A stretch of 64,000 bases of DNA from Anaerolineales bacterium (GTDB lineage Bacteria > Chloroflexota > Anaerolineae > Anaerolineales > Villigracilaceae), in the NCBI GenBank assembly GCA_020847435.1, contig JADLBX010000012.1:62001-126000 (forward strand), written 5' to 3'. The notes under the pieces are model-generated. The model had not been told where the DNA came from and made no database searches. It saw only the letters and a program-made list of their open reading frames with translations. The translations under genes were made by a program, and so were the position numbers. Positions 1 to 10,813 of the stretch are shown one piece after another (within the stretch, counting starts at the first letter, position 1; each line of letters begins with the position of its first letter).

Positions 1-1
1 A

Positions 2-376
2 CATGCGGTTGAAAACCCTGAAACGGTTGCGACAGCGATTCGAATCGGGAAGCCTGCGCGCGGGGAACAGGCGTTGCAAGCGGCGGAAGAATCAAAAGGA
101 AGAATTATCGCAGTGAGCGATGAAAAAATATTGGATATGCAAAAGTTGTTGGCAAAACTCGAAGGGATTTGGGTCGAGCCCGCATCGGCGACGGGGTTGG
201 CGGGGTTGGCGGAGGAGGTTGCAGGTAACAGGTTGAAAGTTGAAGGTTTGCGTGTGGTGGCGGTTTGCACGGGGCATGGGTTGAAGGATGCCGAGATCAT
301 CACGAGGGAGATGCGGAAGCCGCTGGTCGTGCCACCGAGGCTGGAGGCGTTGGAAGAGGCGGTTCTAGGAAATTAA
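2..376 (+). CDS. thrC: Threonine synthase, C-terminal part (5' truncated by window)
   Basis: Open frame from base 2 (HAVENPETVATAIRIGKPARGEQAL...) with WVEPASATGLAGL and CTGHGLKD motifs of PLP threonine synthase; followed by thrB. Confidence 0.85.
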   Translation, partial: HAVENPETVATAIRIGKPARGEQALQAAEESKGRIIAVSDEKILDMQKLLAKLEGIWVEPASATGLAGLAEEVAGNRLKVEGLRVVAVCTGHGLKDAEIITREMRKPLVVPPRLEALEEAVLGN

Positions 377-456
377 CCGCTAAGCGCGCGAAGGACGCCA
401 AGAAAACCATTTTTAAAATCTTTGCGATCTTTGCGTGCTTCGCGGTTCAAAAGTTC
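371..456. repeat. AACCGC...GCGGTT imperfect inverted repeat of GCnAAG-type units
   Basis: AACCGCTAAGCGCGCGAAGGACGCCAAGAAAA ... TTTGCGATCTTTGCGTGCTTCGCGGTT; similar elements at 14184-14253 and 29614-29692. Confidence 0.75.
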
Positions 457-458
457 TT

Positions 459-1418
459 ATGAAGATTCAAATCAAAGCGCCTGCCACATCTGCCAACCTG
501 GGACCTGGGTTCGACGCCCTCGGTCTGGCGTTGGATTTGTGGAATGAGACGAACGTCACGCCAGCGGAATCATTTTCCGTGCAGGTGACGGGCGAGGGCG
601 CGGGGAGACTCACGTCGGGGAAAAATAATCTCATCGTGCGCGCGGCGCAGAGACTGGCGGAACGCGCGAGCATTGTAAAGGGCAGACACATAGGTCTGCC
701 CTTACAGCCTTTTCATATGGAGTGCGTGAATCAAATCCCGTTGTCGTCGGGGATGGGGTCGTCGTCGGCGGCGATTGTGACGGGATTGTTGGCGGGGAAC
801 GCGTTGTTGGGGAATCCATTCGGGCGCGAGGAGATTTTGAATTTGGCGAGTGAAATGGAGGGACATCCCGATAACGTCGCGCCCGCGTTGATGGGAGGGC
901 TGGTCGTTTCGATGGTTGAGGAGGGAGAGGTCATTGCGAGGCGGATTCCAATTGCAGAGAATGTTCACATCACGATTGCGTTGCCCGATTTTTATTTGCC
1001 GACCAAACAAGCGCGGGCGGCGTTGCCGAGACGCGTTTCAAGGAAAGACGCCGTGCATAACATCAGCCGCGCGGCGTTGGTGGTGGAGGCTTTGAGAATC
1101 GGCGATTTGGATTTACTGGGAAAAGCAATGACCGATAAACTGCATCAGCCGTATCGGTTGAAGTTAATCCCTGGCGCGGCGCAGGCGATGAACGCGGCGA
1201 AAGAGGCTGGAGCAAACGCGGTGGCGCTGTCGGGGGCGGGTCCAAGCGTGGTGGCGTTTTCCACGGGCGAGGCAGGCGTCGGCGAGGCGATGAAGCGTGC
1301 GTACGAGGCGGAGGGAGTCGAGGCGCGGATATTCCGTCTAGGGGTGGCGAGTCGAGGGGCTGAGATTCAAAAGCCGTACACGGATTTCACGGAAGGCACG
1401 GAATCCGTTCATAAGTGA
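459..1418 (+). CDS. thrB: Homoserine kinase (GHMP family)
   Basis: MKIQIKAPATSANLGPGFDALGLAL; IPLSSGMGSSSAAIV GHMP motif; LSGAGPSVVAF. Confidence 0.93.
   Translation: MKIQIKAPATSANLGPGFDALGLALDLWNETNVTPAESFSVQVTGEGAGRLTSGKNNLIVRAAQRLAERASIVKGRHIGLPLQPFHMECVNQIPLSSGMGSSSAAIVTGLLAGNALLGNPFGREEILNLASEMEGHPDNVAPALMGGLVVSMVEEGEVIARRIPIAENVHITIALPDFYLPTKQARAALPRRVSRKDAVHNISRAALVVEALRIGDLDLLGKAMTDKLHQPYRLKLIPGAAQAMNAAKEAGANAVALSGAGPSVVAFSTGEAGVGEAMKRAYEAEGVEARIFRLGVASRGAEIQKPYTDFTEGTESVHK
675..705. repeat. Short palindrome inside thrB
   Basis: GTAAAGGGCAGACacataGGTCTGCCCTTAC. Confidence 0.75.
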
Positions 1419-1452
1419 CGGAAAATCCGTGATGTCCGTGCGATCCGTGTAC
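1376..1452. repeat. Inverted periodic repeat spanning the thrB stop codon
   Basis: GTACACGGAT...ATCCGTGTAC ends with internal ACGGA/TCCGT units; thrB TGA at 1416-1418 lies inside. Confidence 0.8.
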
Positions 1453-1459
1453 CGATGAA

Positions 1460-1906
1460 TCATCGCACCTTCCATTCTTTTGCAAATTTCAAAATGCGCG
1501 GACGGATGTACCACGCGGACGGGTCGGCGACGCGGCGGCGTTGTTTGATGAGTTGCATCGCTTCGTGCGGATCGTAGCCCTGCGCGATGAGGATGCAGGC
1601 GCCCATCGCGGGTCCGCGGTGACGACCGTAGTTGCAGTGAGCGTAGACCTTGCCGCCGTCGCGGATGGCGGCGAGCGCGGCTTGCGCGCCGAAGACCAAT
1701 TTCGGAATCGAAAGCGGGAAGAAGGGACTATCAATGCTCTGCAACCACAAGGATTTGATGGGCGTGTGATGCGAGTCGGGCTTGGGCGCGGACGAGAAAC
1801 GCATGTTGATGACGAGACGCACGCCGAGGTCGCGCAAGGTATCGTAGTCGCTCGCGGAGGGAGTTGTGCCAACGAGGAGGTCGTCGGTGATGGGAGAGAA
1901 GTTCAT
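1460..1906 (-). CDS. Dual-specificity/tyrosine phosphatase-like protein
   Basis: HCNYGRHRG matches the HCx5R active-site loop; start chosen at MNFSPITDD. Confidence 0.8.
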   Translation of the reverse strand: MNFSPITDDLLVGTTPSASDYDTLRDLGVRLVINMRFSSAPKPDSHHTPIKSLWLQSIDSPFFPLSIPKLVFGAQAALAAIRDGGKVYAHCNYGRHRGPAMGACILIAQGYDPHEAMQLIKQRRRVADPSAWYIRPRILKFAKEWKVR

Positions 1907-1969
1907 GCGGGGAATGGTAACATAGGTAGGATGGAAAGTGGAAAGTGGTTGTAAAATGGGAGTGTTGAA

Positions 1970-2012
1970 GGTTGCAGGTTTCAAGTCTCAGGTTTCAAGT
2001 TTCAAGTCAAAG
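1970..2012. repeat. Heptad tandem repeat (TTTCAAG-type)
   Basis: TTGCAGG TTTCAAG TCTCAGG TTTCAAG TTTCAAG TCAAAGG. Confidence 0.8.
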
Positions 2013-2022
2013 GTCGGTGAGG

Positions 2023-4890
2023 ATGGCTGATAACGCATTCGTAAAAATTCTGACCGCATTGCTCAAACACCAAGTGAAGAAAGTGGTGGGAGATGAAACG
2101 CTTGGAGTCATTGGGCAGGAGATCGCCGCGCTAGGCGGGGACAAAGTTGACGACCAGATTCAAACCTGGCTCGGCGAAAAGACGAACGCGGAGCAACTCG
2201 AAAAAGCCGCGCAATCTGCCCAAGCGTGTTTCCGTGAAAAAGTGACCGAGAACGAAATTCAACAATGGATGGTTTCGCTCCCGCTTGGAAATCTCCCCAA
2301 AGTCGTCGAAGCCATTGACGAACTCCCCTCCTCCCCAGACGAATCAAAACTTGAAAACGCCTTGCGAGAATCAGTCGCGCTGAATTGGAGGAAACTTTCC
2401 TCCGAGCAGGTGGATCACGCGGTCGGTTCGTTTTTGTCCTGCCTGCGGAGCGCCCTCCTGCCCATCGAAAAACAGACGCTGATGATCATCGGTCGCTCGG
2501 TGTTGCGGACGGAAGATAAAGTAGATTTGCTCATCCGTTGGTTCGAGCAATACATCATCACGGGCAAGCCAGTTGAAATAAAACAATTGAATCCTGAACT
2601 CGATGAAGGATGGAATCTCGCTCATCCCTACCCCATGCCGCCAAATTTCACGGGTCGCGTGAAAGAACGGAAAATGCTCACGGACTGGCTGAACAAAGAC
2701 AACGAAAATCGTTTATTCATCCTCCGCGCCCTCGGTGGATTTGGCAAATCCGCATTGACCTGGCATTGGCTGACCCATGACGTTGATTCAAAAGAATGGA
2801 CGAAAGTCGTGTTTTGGTCTTTCTACGAAGGCGACGCCAGTTTCGAGCATATCATTGAAGAGACTCTCAATTATCTCAAACTCGAAGTCCCACAAGGAGG
2901 GCGTCCAAAAGTAGATAGAGTGCTTGACGCTATGCAATCTCAAAAAGTTCTATTAATTATGGATGGTTTTGAGCGCGTATTACGACTTTATGCAAGCATG
3001 AATGCTCCTTATCAAAGCGATGAAGAACAGCAAATAGAAGAAAATGAACTTGACTGCAAAGATATCAACGCTGAATGGTTTCTGAAAGGTATATGTGCTC
3101 GCCCAAACATCAAAAGCAAAGTCTTGATGACCACGCGCCTGACTCCTCGCGCTGTAAAACCACGCGGAGAATTCATGCTCGGTTGCCGAGAAGTCGAACT
3201 GACTGCCCTGCAACCCGCGGACGCGGTCGAGTTCTTCCGTAAACAGAAAGTCAAAGGCACACACACCGAGATCGAAGTCGCCTGTGCGCCCTACGGCTAT
3301 CACCCGCTCAGTTTGCGTATATTAGCCAGAAAAGTCTTGAGAGATTTTGACAGTTCTGCTGACATCCTCATTGCGCAAAAATATAAAATTGACGGCGACC
3401 TCAAAGCGCAAAGACATCACATCTTCGAAGTGTCCTACCATAGCCTACCAAAGCAAGAACAGGAACTACTCAGTACAATTGCGTGCTTTCGTTCGCCTGT
3501 GGAATTCAAAACGCTCAAAGCAATTGCTGAAAACAAAGATGTACTAGACAATGACCTTCACGATTTGGTCGACAGCGGCTTGCTCAGTTTCGATGAGAAG
3601 AACAAGAAATTCGATTTACACCCCATTGTGCGACACTACTCATATAAGCGGTTGACCGAATCTGACCGCATTGCTGTACATGGTCGCCTAATCAATTATT
3701 TTGCCGCGGTAGGTGTACCAGATAAACCCCAAACAATCGAAGATGCTTCTCCGATTATTGAGTTGTACTTCCATACAGCTAAAACCGAAAAATTTGAAGA
3801 GGCAGCACGGATATACTACACGCACTTAACAGATTCAATTTACTTTCAATTTAATGCTTATCAATTGGGCGTTGAGCTATTGAGTATTTTGTTTCCAGAT
3901 GGTGAGGATAAACCGCCTCGCATCGATCGCACAGATATCCAAGCATGGGCACTCAATGAGCTTGGAAGGATGTACGCTCGGGTTGGTAAGCCCCACGAAT
4001 CTATTGTTTTGCGAGAAGCACATAACGAATTAAGAGGGAATACAAGATTGTCCCACTTTAATGAAAAAGCAAATTTAGAGAATAAAGTTAAGCTTTCTTT
4101 CGGCATGTCAAACCTGGGATCAGAAGAATTATCCGTCGGTAGTTTACAGTCTGCGGAAAAGCATCTACGACTGAGTTTTGACTTGACTAATGAGATGAAT
4201 GTGAGTTATTTTTCCCAGTCAAAACTTGGTCATCTTTTATCGTATTGTGGTAGGTGGGCGGAAGCCGAACAGGAACTTACAACAGCAACGCAGGGGTTCG
4301 AAAGTATAGGGCATATCCAAATGCAGGCTGTTACTTGGTCGTATATTTCATTTTACTTTTTGCTTAAATGTCTTGAAAGCCAAGATATTGAAGATTTAAA
4401 AAATGCAATTAATAGTGCGTTCCACGCAAAAGAGTTAGCGAATAAAGATGATCCTCCAGTCCCGTATGATCATATGTACATCCATTGGCTACTTGGAACA
4501 ACAATACATGCGGGCGGAAATTTGGTAGAAGCCGAGAAGAACTTAGATGAAGCATTGAGAATTTGTCGTTCAATTAATGCGATTGATCGTGAATCTAATA
4601 TTCTCCTCGATATCGCTCGCTTGCGATTTCACCAAAAGAAAACCGATGAAGCCAAATCACTAGCCGATGAAGCCTTGCTCATCACCGAGCGCTGTGGCTA
4701 CGTCCTGCAAGGCGCGGATGTGAATTTGTTTCTTGCGGAACTCGCCCTCACCCTTGATCCCTCTCCCGAGGGGAGAGGGAAAGCGAAGGGATATGCCGAG
4801 GAAGCCAAGAAACTCGCCACGTGCGACGGTCCGCCGTATTATTACAAGGTGGCGTATGAGGAGGCGGAGAGGATGTTGGGGAAACTTTGA
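2023..4890 (+). CDS. STAND/NB-ARC-type NTPase with C-terminal TPR-like repeats and uncharacterised helical N-terminus
   Basis: Walker A GGFGKSAL, Walker B VLLIMDGFE, sensor-like KVLMTTR, GYHPLSL (GxP-like), wHTH-like region and TPR-like helices. Confidence 0.85.
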   Translation: MADNAFVKILTALLKHQVKKVVGDETLGVIGQEIAALGGDKVDDQIQTWLGEKTNAEQLEKAAQSAQACFREKVTENEIQQWMVSLPLGNLPKVVEAIDELPSSPDESKLENALRESVALNWRKLSSEQVDHAVGSFLSCLRSALLPIEKQTLMIIGRSVLRTEDKVDLLIRWFEQYIITGKPVEIKQLNPELDEGWNLAHPYPMPPNFTGRVKERKMLTDWLNKDNENRLFILRALGGFGKSALTWHWLTHDVDSKEWTKVVFWSFYEGDASFEHIIEETLNYLKLEVPQGGRPKVDRVLDAMQSQKVLLIMDGFERVLRLYASMNAPYQSDEEQQIEENELDCKDINAEWFLKGICARPNIKSKVLMTTRLTPRAVKPRGEFMLGCREVELTALQPADAVEFFRKQKVKGTHTEIEVACAPYGYHPLSLRILARKVLRDFDSSADILIAQKYKIDGDLKAQRHHIFEVSYHSLPKQEQELLSTIACFRSPVEFKTLKAIAENKDVLDNDLHDLVDSGLLSFDEKNKKFDLHPIVRHYSYKRLTESDRIAVHGRLINYFAAVGVPDKPQTIEDASPIIELYFHTAKTEKFEEAARIYYTHLTDSIYFQFNAYQLGVELLSILFPDGEDKPPRIDRTDIQAWALNELGRMYARVGKPHESIVLREAHNELRGNTRLSHFNEKANLENKVKLSFGMSNLGSEELSVGSLQSAEKHLRLSFDLTNEMNVSYFSQSKLGHLLSYCGRWAEAEQELTTATQGFESIGHIQMQAVTWSYISFYFLLKCLESQDIEDLKNAINSAFHAKELANKDDPPVPYDHMYIHWLLGTTIHAGGNLVEAEKNLDEALRICRSINAIDRESNILLDIARLRFHQKKTDEAKSLADEALLITERCGYVLQGADVNLFLAELALTLDPSPEGRGKAKGYAEEAKKLATCDGPPYYYKVAYEEAERMLGKL
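4759..4779. repeat. Palindrome inside the STAND gene
   Basis: CCCTCTCCC GAG GGGAGAGGG encodes part of LDPSPEGRGKAKG. Confidence 0.75.
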
Positions 4891-5029
4891 CCCCCATCCC
4901 GTCCTTCCCCCAAATCAACGAGCGGATTTGGGGGAAGGGGAATGATTTGTTTTTATGGAAATTGATATTCATGTTCTCCCCCATTTGTGATCTTCAAATG
5001 GGGGAGATGTCCGAAGGGCAGAGGGGGTC
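4889..5029. repeat. MITE-like compound palindromic element (GACCCCC...GGGGGTC)
   Basis: Terminal GACCCCC/GGGGGTC plus internal hairpins CCTTCCCCCAAATC/GATTTGGGGGAAGG and CTCCCCCATTTG/CAAATGGGGGAG. Confidence 0.75.
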
Positions 5030-5057
5030 GTTTTGTGCTAAACTCCCAACACAATCT

Positions 5058-5146
5058 CTAAACTCCAGTCTCCAGTCTCCAATTCTCTAATTCTCCAATC
5101 CTCCTCACTCACCAATTACCATTTACCAATTACTAATCACTCACCC
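5058..5146. repeat. 7/8-bp periodic degenerate arrays
   Basis: CTCCAGTCTCCAGTCTCCAATTCTCTAATTCTCCAATCC followed by ACCAATT ACCATTT ACCAATT ACTAATC ACTC. Confidence 0.8.
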
Positions 5147-5147
5147 C

Positions 5148-6787
<1,640 letters not shown>

Positions 6788-6791
<4 letters not shown>

Positions 6792-6826
6792 AAAGTAGAA
6801 AGTAGAAAGTGGAAAGTGAGGAGTGA
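6788..6826. repeat. Heptad array, left flank of four-helix-bundle gene
   Basis: GTAGAAA GTAGAAA GTAGAAA GTGGAAA GTGAGGA GTGA. Confidence 0.85.
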
Positions 6827-7306
6827 ATGAATTATCAAGAATGGATTTCGACCGTCCCTGAGGAAATAAGACAAGACCCGCTTTGGAGTCTTGAGGTATA
6901 TCGTCTCGGTTTATTGGTCGGTGATGTTACTTGGGAGGACACAGAGCAACTGGATAAAAACTCACACACACGCGGCGCCGCCGATCAAATTCGCCGTTCG
7001 TTGGACTCGATCAGCGCCAACATCGCCGAGGGCTATTCACGTTCTACAGGGAAAGACCGCGCCCGTTATTTCGAATATTCGCTGGGGGAAGCGCGAGAAG
7101 CGCGTGACCGATATTATAAAGTTCGCCGCGCTCTCAAACAGGAAGTCGTTGCTCATCGGATCAAACTGTTGACTCAAATCGTCAAAATCCTCAACTCCTT
7201 TGTCCCAACGCAACGAAAACGCGGAATTAGAGAGGAGAAAGGCATTTACATCACCTTCTCCGAATTTGAAAACGAGATTCTCCTCTCACCAATACCAACG
7301 CCTTAA
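6827..7306 (+). CDS. Four-helix-bundle protein (S23/23S rRNA intervening-sequence protein-like)
   Basis: QIRRSLDSISANIAEGYSRSTGKDRARYFEYSLGEAREAR motif typical of the S23/IVP family. Confidence 0.85.
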   Translation: MNYQEWISTVPEEIRQDPLWSLEVYRLGLLVGDVTWEDTEQLDKNSHTRGAADQIRRSLDSISANIAEGYSRSTGKDRARYFEYSLGEAREARDRYYKVRRALKQEVVAHRIKLLTQIVKILNSFVPTQRKRGIREEKGIYITFSEFENEILLSPIPTP

Positions 7307-7311
7307 CTCAC

Positions 7312-7372
7312 CACTTCCCACTTTCCATTCACTACTTTCCACTCGCCACTTCCCACTTTCCACTTTCCAAAG
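7312..7372. repeat. Heptad array, right flank of four-helix-bundle gene (inverse of left flank)
   Basis: CACTTCC CACTTTC CATTCACTACTTTC CACTCGC CACTTCC CACTTTC CACTTTC C. Confidence 0.85.
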
Positions 7373-7381
7373 GAATTTACC

Positions 7382-7867
7382 ATGCCATTCGAAAACCCCT
7401 CAGACTCCCCTCACCACTTCCTCTCCCAACTCGCAGGAGGTTGGGCGGGACCATCCAAACTCTGGCTCGAACCTGACAAATTGGCTGGTGAGTCGCCGCT
7501 AGTCGGCAACATCCAACTTCTCCTCGATGGACGCTTCGCACTCTTCCTCTATCAATCCTCCATTGACGGCGAGCCGCAACACGGAATGTTCACCTTCGGC
7601 TACAACACAACTCTCAACCGCTACGAAGCCTCGTGGGTGGACTCGTTCCACAACAACACCGCCATCATGTTCTGCACGGGCGAAGCGACCGAGAACGGAT
7701 TCTCCGTCCTTGGCAGTTACCCCGATCCCAGCGGCGGACCCGATTGGGGCTGGCGCACGCAAGTCGAATTGATCGACGCCGACCATCTCGTCATCACTGC
7801 CTACAACATCCACCCCGAATACGGCGAAGCCAAAGCCACCGAAGCCAGATTAACCCGCACAAAATGA
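7382..7867 (+). CDS. Uncharacterised protein, DUF1579-like
   Basis: ORF with ATGA overlap to downstream gene; lipocalin-like GMFTFGYNTTLNRYEASWVDS pattern. Confidence 0.6.
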   Translation: MPFENPSDSPHHFLSQLAGGWAGPSKLWLEPDKLAGESPLVGNIQLLLDGRFALFLYQSSIDGEPQHGMFTFGYNTTLNRYEASWVDSFHNNTAIMFCTGEATENGFSVLGSYPDPSGGPDWGWRTQVELIDADHLVITAYNIHPEYGEAKATEARLTRTK

Positions 7868-9336
7868 TGTTCAAAAAAATTCTCATCGCCAATCGCGGCG
7901 AGATCGCCGTCCGCATCATGCGCGCCTGCAAAGAACTCGGCGTCAAAACCGTCGCGGTCTATTCCGACGCGGACAAAAATTCCCAGCACGCGCAACTCGC
8001 CGAAGAAGCGCTTCCCATCGAATCGTATTTGAATGTGGATTCCCTCCTACGCGCCGCGCGCGCCTCGGGAGCCGACGCGGTCCACCCAGGCTACGGCTTC
8101 CTCTCGGAGAACGCTTCATTCGCCCTTGCGGTTGAATCGGCAACTTTGAAATTTATCGGTCCCTCAGCGGACTCGATCCGCGCCATGGGCGACAAAGCCG
8201 AGTCGAAGATTCGGATGAAGAAAGCGGGCGTGCCGACAGTTCCAGGCTTCGAGGGACTCGAATCTGAATCCGATTTCAAGAAAGCCGCGAAGGAGATCGG
8301 CTATCCCGTGTTGGTCAAAGCGGCGGCGGGAGGCGGCGGCAAGGGGATGCGCGTCGTGGACGATGAGGCTGGGTTGGGCGAGGCAGTTCAAAGTTCCGCG
8401 CGAGAAGCGTTAAATTCCTTCGGCGACGATCGTCTACTCGTTGAAAAATATATCCCGAACGCGCATCACATCGAGTTTCAAGTCTTCGGCGATGAGCATG
8501 GAAATCTCGTGCATCTTTTCGAGCGCGAATGTTCGACGCAGAGGCGTTATCAAAAGATCATCGAAGAGACGCCGTCGCCGTTGCTCACGCCAGAGTTGCG
8601 AAAACAAATGGGCGAAGCGGCGGTGAGCGCGGCGCGTGCGGTTAATTATTACAACGCAGGGACAATTGAATTTATCGTTGACCCTGACACGTTGCAATAT
8701 TATTTTTTGGAAATGAACACGCGCCTGCAAGTTGAACACCCCATCACCGAAGCCATCACTGGACTCGATTTGGCGCAATGGCAAATCCGTGTCGCGGCGG
8801 GCGAGCATTTTCCATATTCGCAAGAGCAGTTGACGCAACGCGGTCACGCCATCGAGTGCCGCGTCTACGCCGAAGACCCCGCTAATGGATTTTTGCCCAG
8901 CGCTGGGAAACTCCTGCAATACCTCGAGCCGCGCGGACTAGGCATCCGTGTTGATTCAGGCTTCCGCGCGAGCGATGAGGTGACGCATTTTTATGATCCG
9001 TTGTTGGCAAAGTTGATCGTTCATGCGGAAAATAGAGAAACTGCAATTCAAAAAATGCAAGCCGCGCTGCGTGAGTTTGTTGTGCATGGCGTGACGACGA
9101 ACATTGATTTTATGCAAGCCGTTTTATCTCATCCTGATTTTGCGGAGGGCAAAGTTTCAACGAAATGGGTGGAAGATCATTTCAAATGGAATCCGCCCGC
9201 CGAGCCGTCGTTTGAATCGTTGATCGCCGCCGCGCTTGCGGATACTCTCGTTCCAAGTTCCACGTCGCAGGTTTCAAGTTCAAATGAGATTGATCCATTT
9301 AGCCCATGGAAGAATCCGAACGGATTCCGTAACTGA
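7864..9336 (+). CDS. Biotin carboxylase subunit of acyl-CoA carboxylase
   Basis: MFKKILIANRGEIAVRIMRACKELG; VKAAAGGGGKGMR; EMNTRLQVEHPITE. Confidence 0.93.
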   Translation: MMFKKILIANRGEIAVRIMRACKELGVKTVAVYSDADKNSQHAQLAEEALPIESYLNVDSLLRAARASGADAVHPGYGFLSENASFALAVESATLKFIGPSADSIRAMGDKAESKIRMKKAGVPTVPGFEGLESESDFKKAAKEIGYPVLVKAAAGGGGKGMRVVDDEAGLGEAVQSSAREALNSFGDDRLLVEKYIPNAHHIEFQVFGDEHGNLVHLFERECSTQRRYQKIIEETPSPLLTPELRKQMGEAAVSAARAVNYYNAGTIEFIVDPDTLQYYFLEMNTRLQVEHPITEAITGLDLAQWQIRVAAGEHFPYSQEQLTQRGHAIECRVYAEDPANGFLPSAGKLLQYLEPRGLGIRVDSGFRASDEVTHFYDPLLAKLIVHAENRETAIQKMQAALREFVVHGVTTNIDFMQAVLSHPDFAEGKVSTKWVEDHFKWNPPAEPSFESLIAAALADTLVPSSTSQVSSSNEIDPFSPWKNPNGFRN

Positions 9337-9818
9337 TGAAAATCACATTCGACAACACCACGCTTGAACTGAAGCCCAACGGCAAAAATTATGAGGTCGC
9401 GCTTGGCGATAAAACAGCGACGGTTGAACTCCTCCGCGCCGACGCAGAGCGTGGAAAACTCGACCTCCTCATTGACGGCGAACGCGTCACCGCGTACGTT
9501 TCCTCCGACGGCGCGAAGCGTTGGGTGACAATCAACGGACGAACATCATTGCTCACCAAGCAATCGGGCACGCGCCGAAGCGGAGGCGCGGGGCAAGCGT
9601 CCACAGGCGCGTTGACCGCGCCGATGCCTGGGCAAGTCCGCGCGGTGAACGTGAGCGAGGGCGAGGCGGTGACGAAAGGTCAAACGCTGTTGGTCCTCGA
9701 AGCCATGAAAATGGAGATTAGAATCCAAGCGCCGATGGATGGCGTGGTGAAATCGTTGGCGGTGAAACAAGGGCAGACCGTTGAAAGAGAGCAAATTTTG
9801 GTCATGGTCGAAAATTAG
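9336..9818 (+). CDS. Biotin carboxyl carrier (biotin/lipoyl attachment) protein
   Basis: LEAMKMEIRIQAPMDG biotinylation motif; overlaps preceding gene. Confidence 0.9.
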   Translation: MKITFDNTTLELKPNGKNYEVALGDKTATVELLRADAERGKLDLLIDGERVTAYVSSDGAKRWVTINGRTSLLTKQSGTRRSGGAGQASTGALTAPMPGQVRAVNVSEGEAVTKGQTLLVLEAMKMEIRIQAPMDGVVKSLAVKQGQTVEREQILVMVEN

Positions 9819-9890
9819 CCATGGAGTTCACCGAGAACTTTGAGATTTTTTTCTCAAAAACTCTGTGCTCTCTGTGGCAAAGGAGAACGA

Positions 9891-10352
9891 ATGACAGGCA
9901 AATATTTCGACGAACTCGAGGTGGGGATGAAATTCAAACACGGCGGACGCACCGTCACCGAAATGGACAACGTGCTCTTCTCCGCGTTGACGATGAACAC
10001 GCAACCGCTACACCTCAACGAAGATTTCGCCTCGAAGACAGAATTTGGTCAGCGGCTGGTGAATGGAATTTTTACGTTTGGACTGGTCGTTGGCTTGACT
10101 GTTTCTGATCTCACCGAAGGCACGATCGTAGCAAACCTCGGCTACGATAAGGTTGTCCATCCCAACCCCGTCTTTCACGGCGACACGGTCTACGCCGAGA
10201 GCGAGATCATCGAGAAGCGCGAGTCCAAGTCAAGACCAAACGCGGGGCTGGTGCGAATCAAATGCTGGGGTAAGAAACCAGACGGTACAATTGTGGTCGA
10301 GTTCGAGAGAACGGTGATGTTTCATAAAAGGCAACTTAAAGGGTTGAAATGA
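9891..10352 (+). CDS. MaoC-family dehydratase
   Basis: MTGKYFDELEVGMKFKHGGRTVTEMDN...PLHLNEDFA hot-dog fold pattern. Confidence 0.85.
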   Translation: MTGKYFDELEVGMKFKHGGRTVTEMDNVLFSALTMNTQPLHLNEDFASKTEFGQRLVNGIFTFGLVVGLTVSDLTEGTIVANLGYDKVVHPNPVFHGDTVYAESEIIEKRESKSRPNAGLVRIKCWGKKPDGTIVVEFERTVMFHKRQLKGLK

Positions 10353-10813
10353 GCTTTGAAACCCATATTAGAGAAATCGAGTTGGTAAAGCAAAATTTCT
10401 CTTTCTTATTCGATCAGGGGTTTCGGATTATTTACGCCGAACCAGCAAAATCATTCAATAACTGGTTGTTAGATATGGCATCACCAATTCTGCGAATTCA
10501 ATTTGCTGAAGACAGAAGCGAGCTGATTATTCGAGTTGGGCCAAACTCAGCAGGAATAGGTTGGCAAGGAAATGATCTTTGGGATCTTCAATTGCTGATT
10601 TTTCATTTAAAGAAAGATACCAACATGCCTCCCCAATTATTTTTTTCTAAAGATATGGAAAGCGCAGCAGAAGTCTTCAAATCATATTTCACGGATGTAA
10701 CCAGTCTATTTCAACAGCAAGACTATCTTAAATTAGCAAATTCTCTTAAAAAGAGCTATGCAATTATGATGAAGAAATGGCACCCTAAAGTATATAAAGG
10801 AATCTTCCGATGA
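10349..10813 (+). CDS. Hypothetical protein
   Basis: 154-aa ORF with ATGA overlaps to both neighbours. Confidence 0.6.
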   Translation: MSFETHIREIELVKQNFSFLFDQGFRIIYAEPAKSFNNWLLDMASPILRIQFAEDRSELIIRVGPNSAGIGWQGNDLWDLQLLIFHLKKDTNMPPQLFFSKDMESAAEVFKSYFTDVTSLFQQQDYLKLANSLKKSYAIMMKKWHPKVYKGIFR

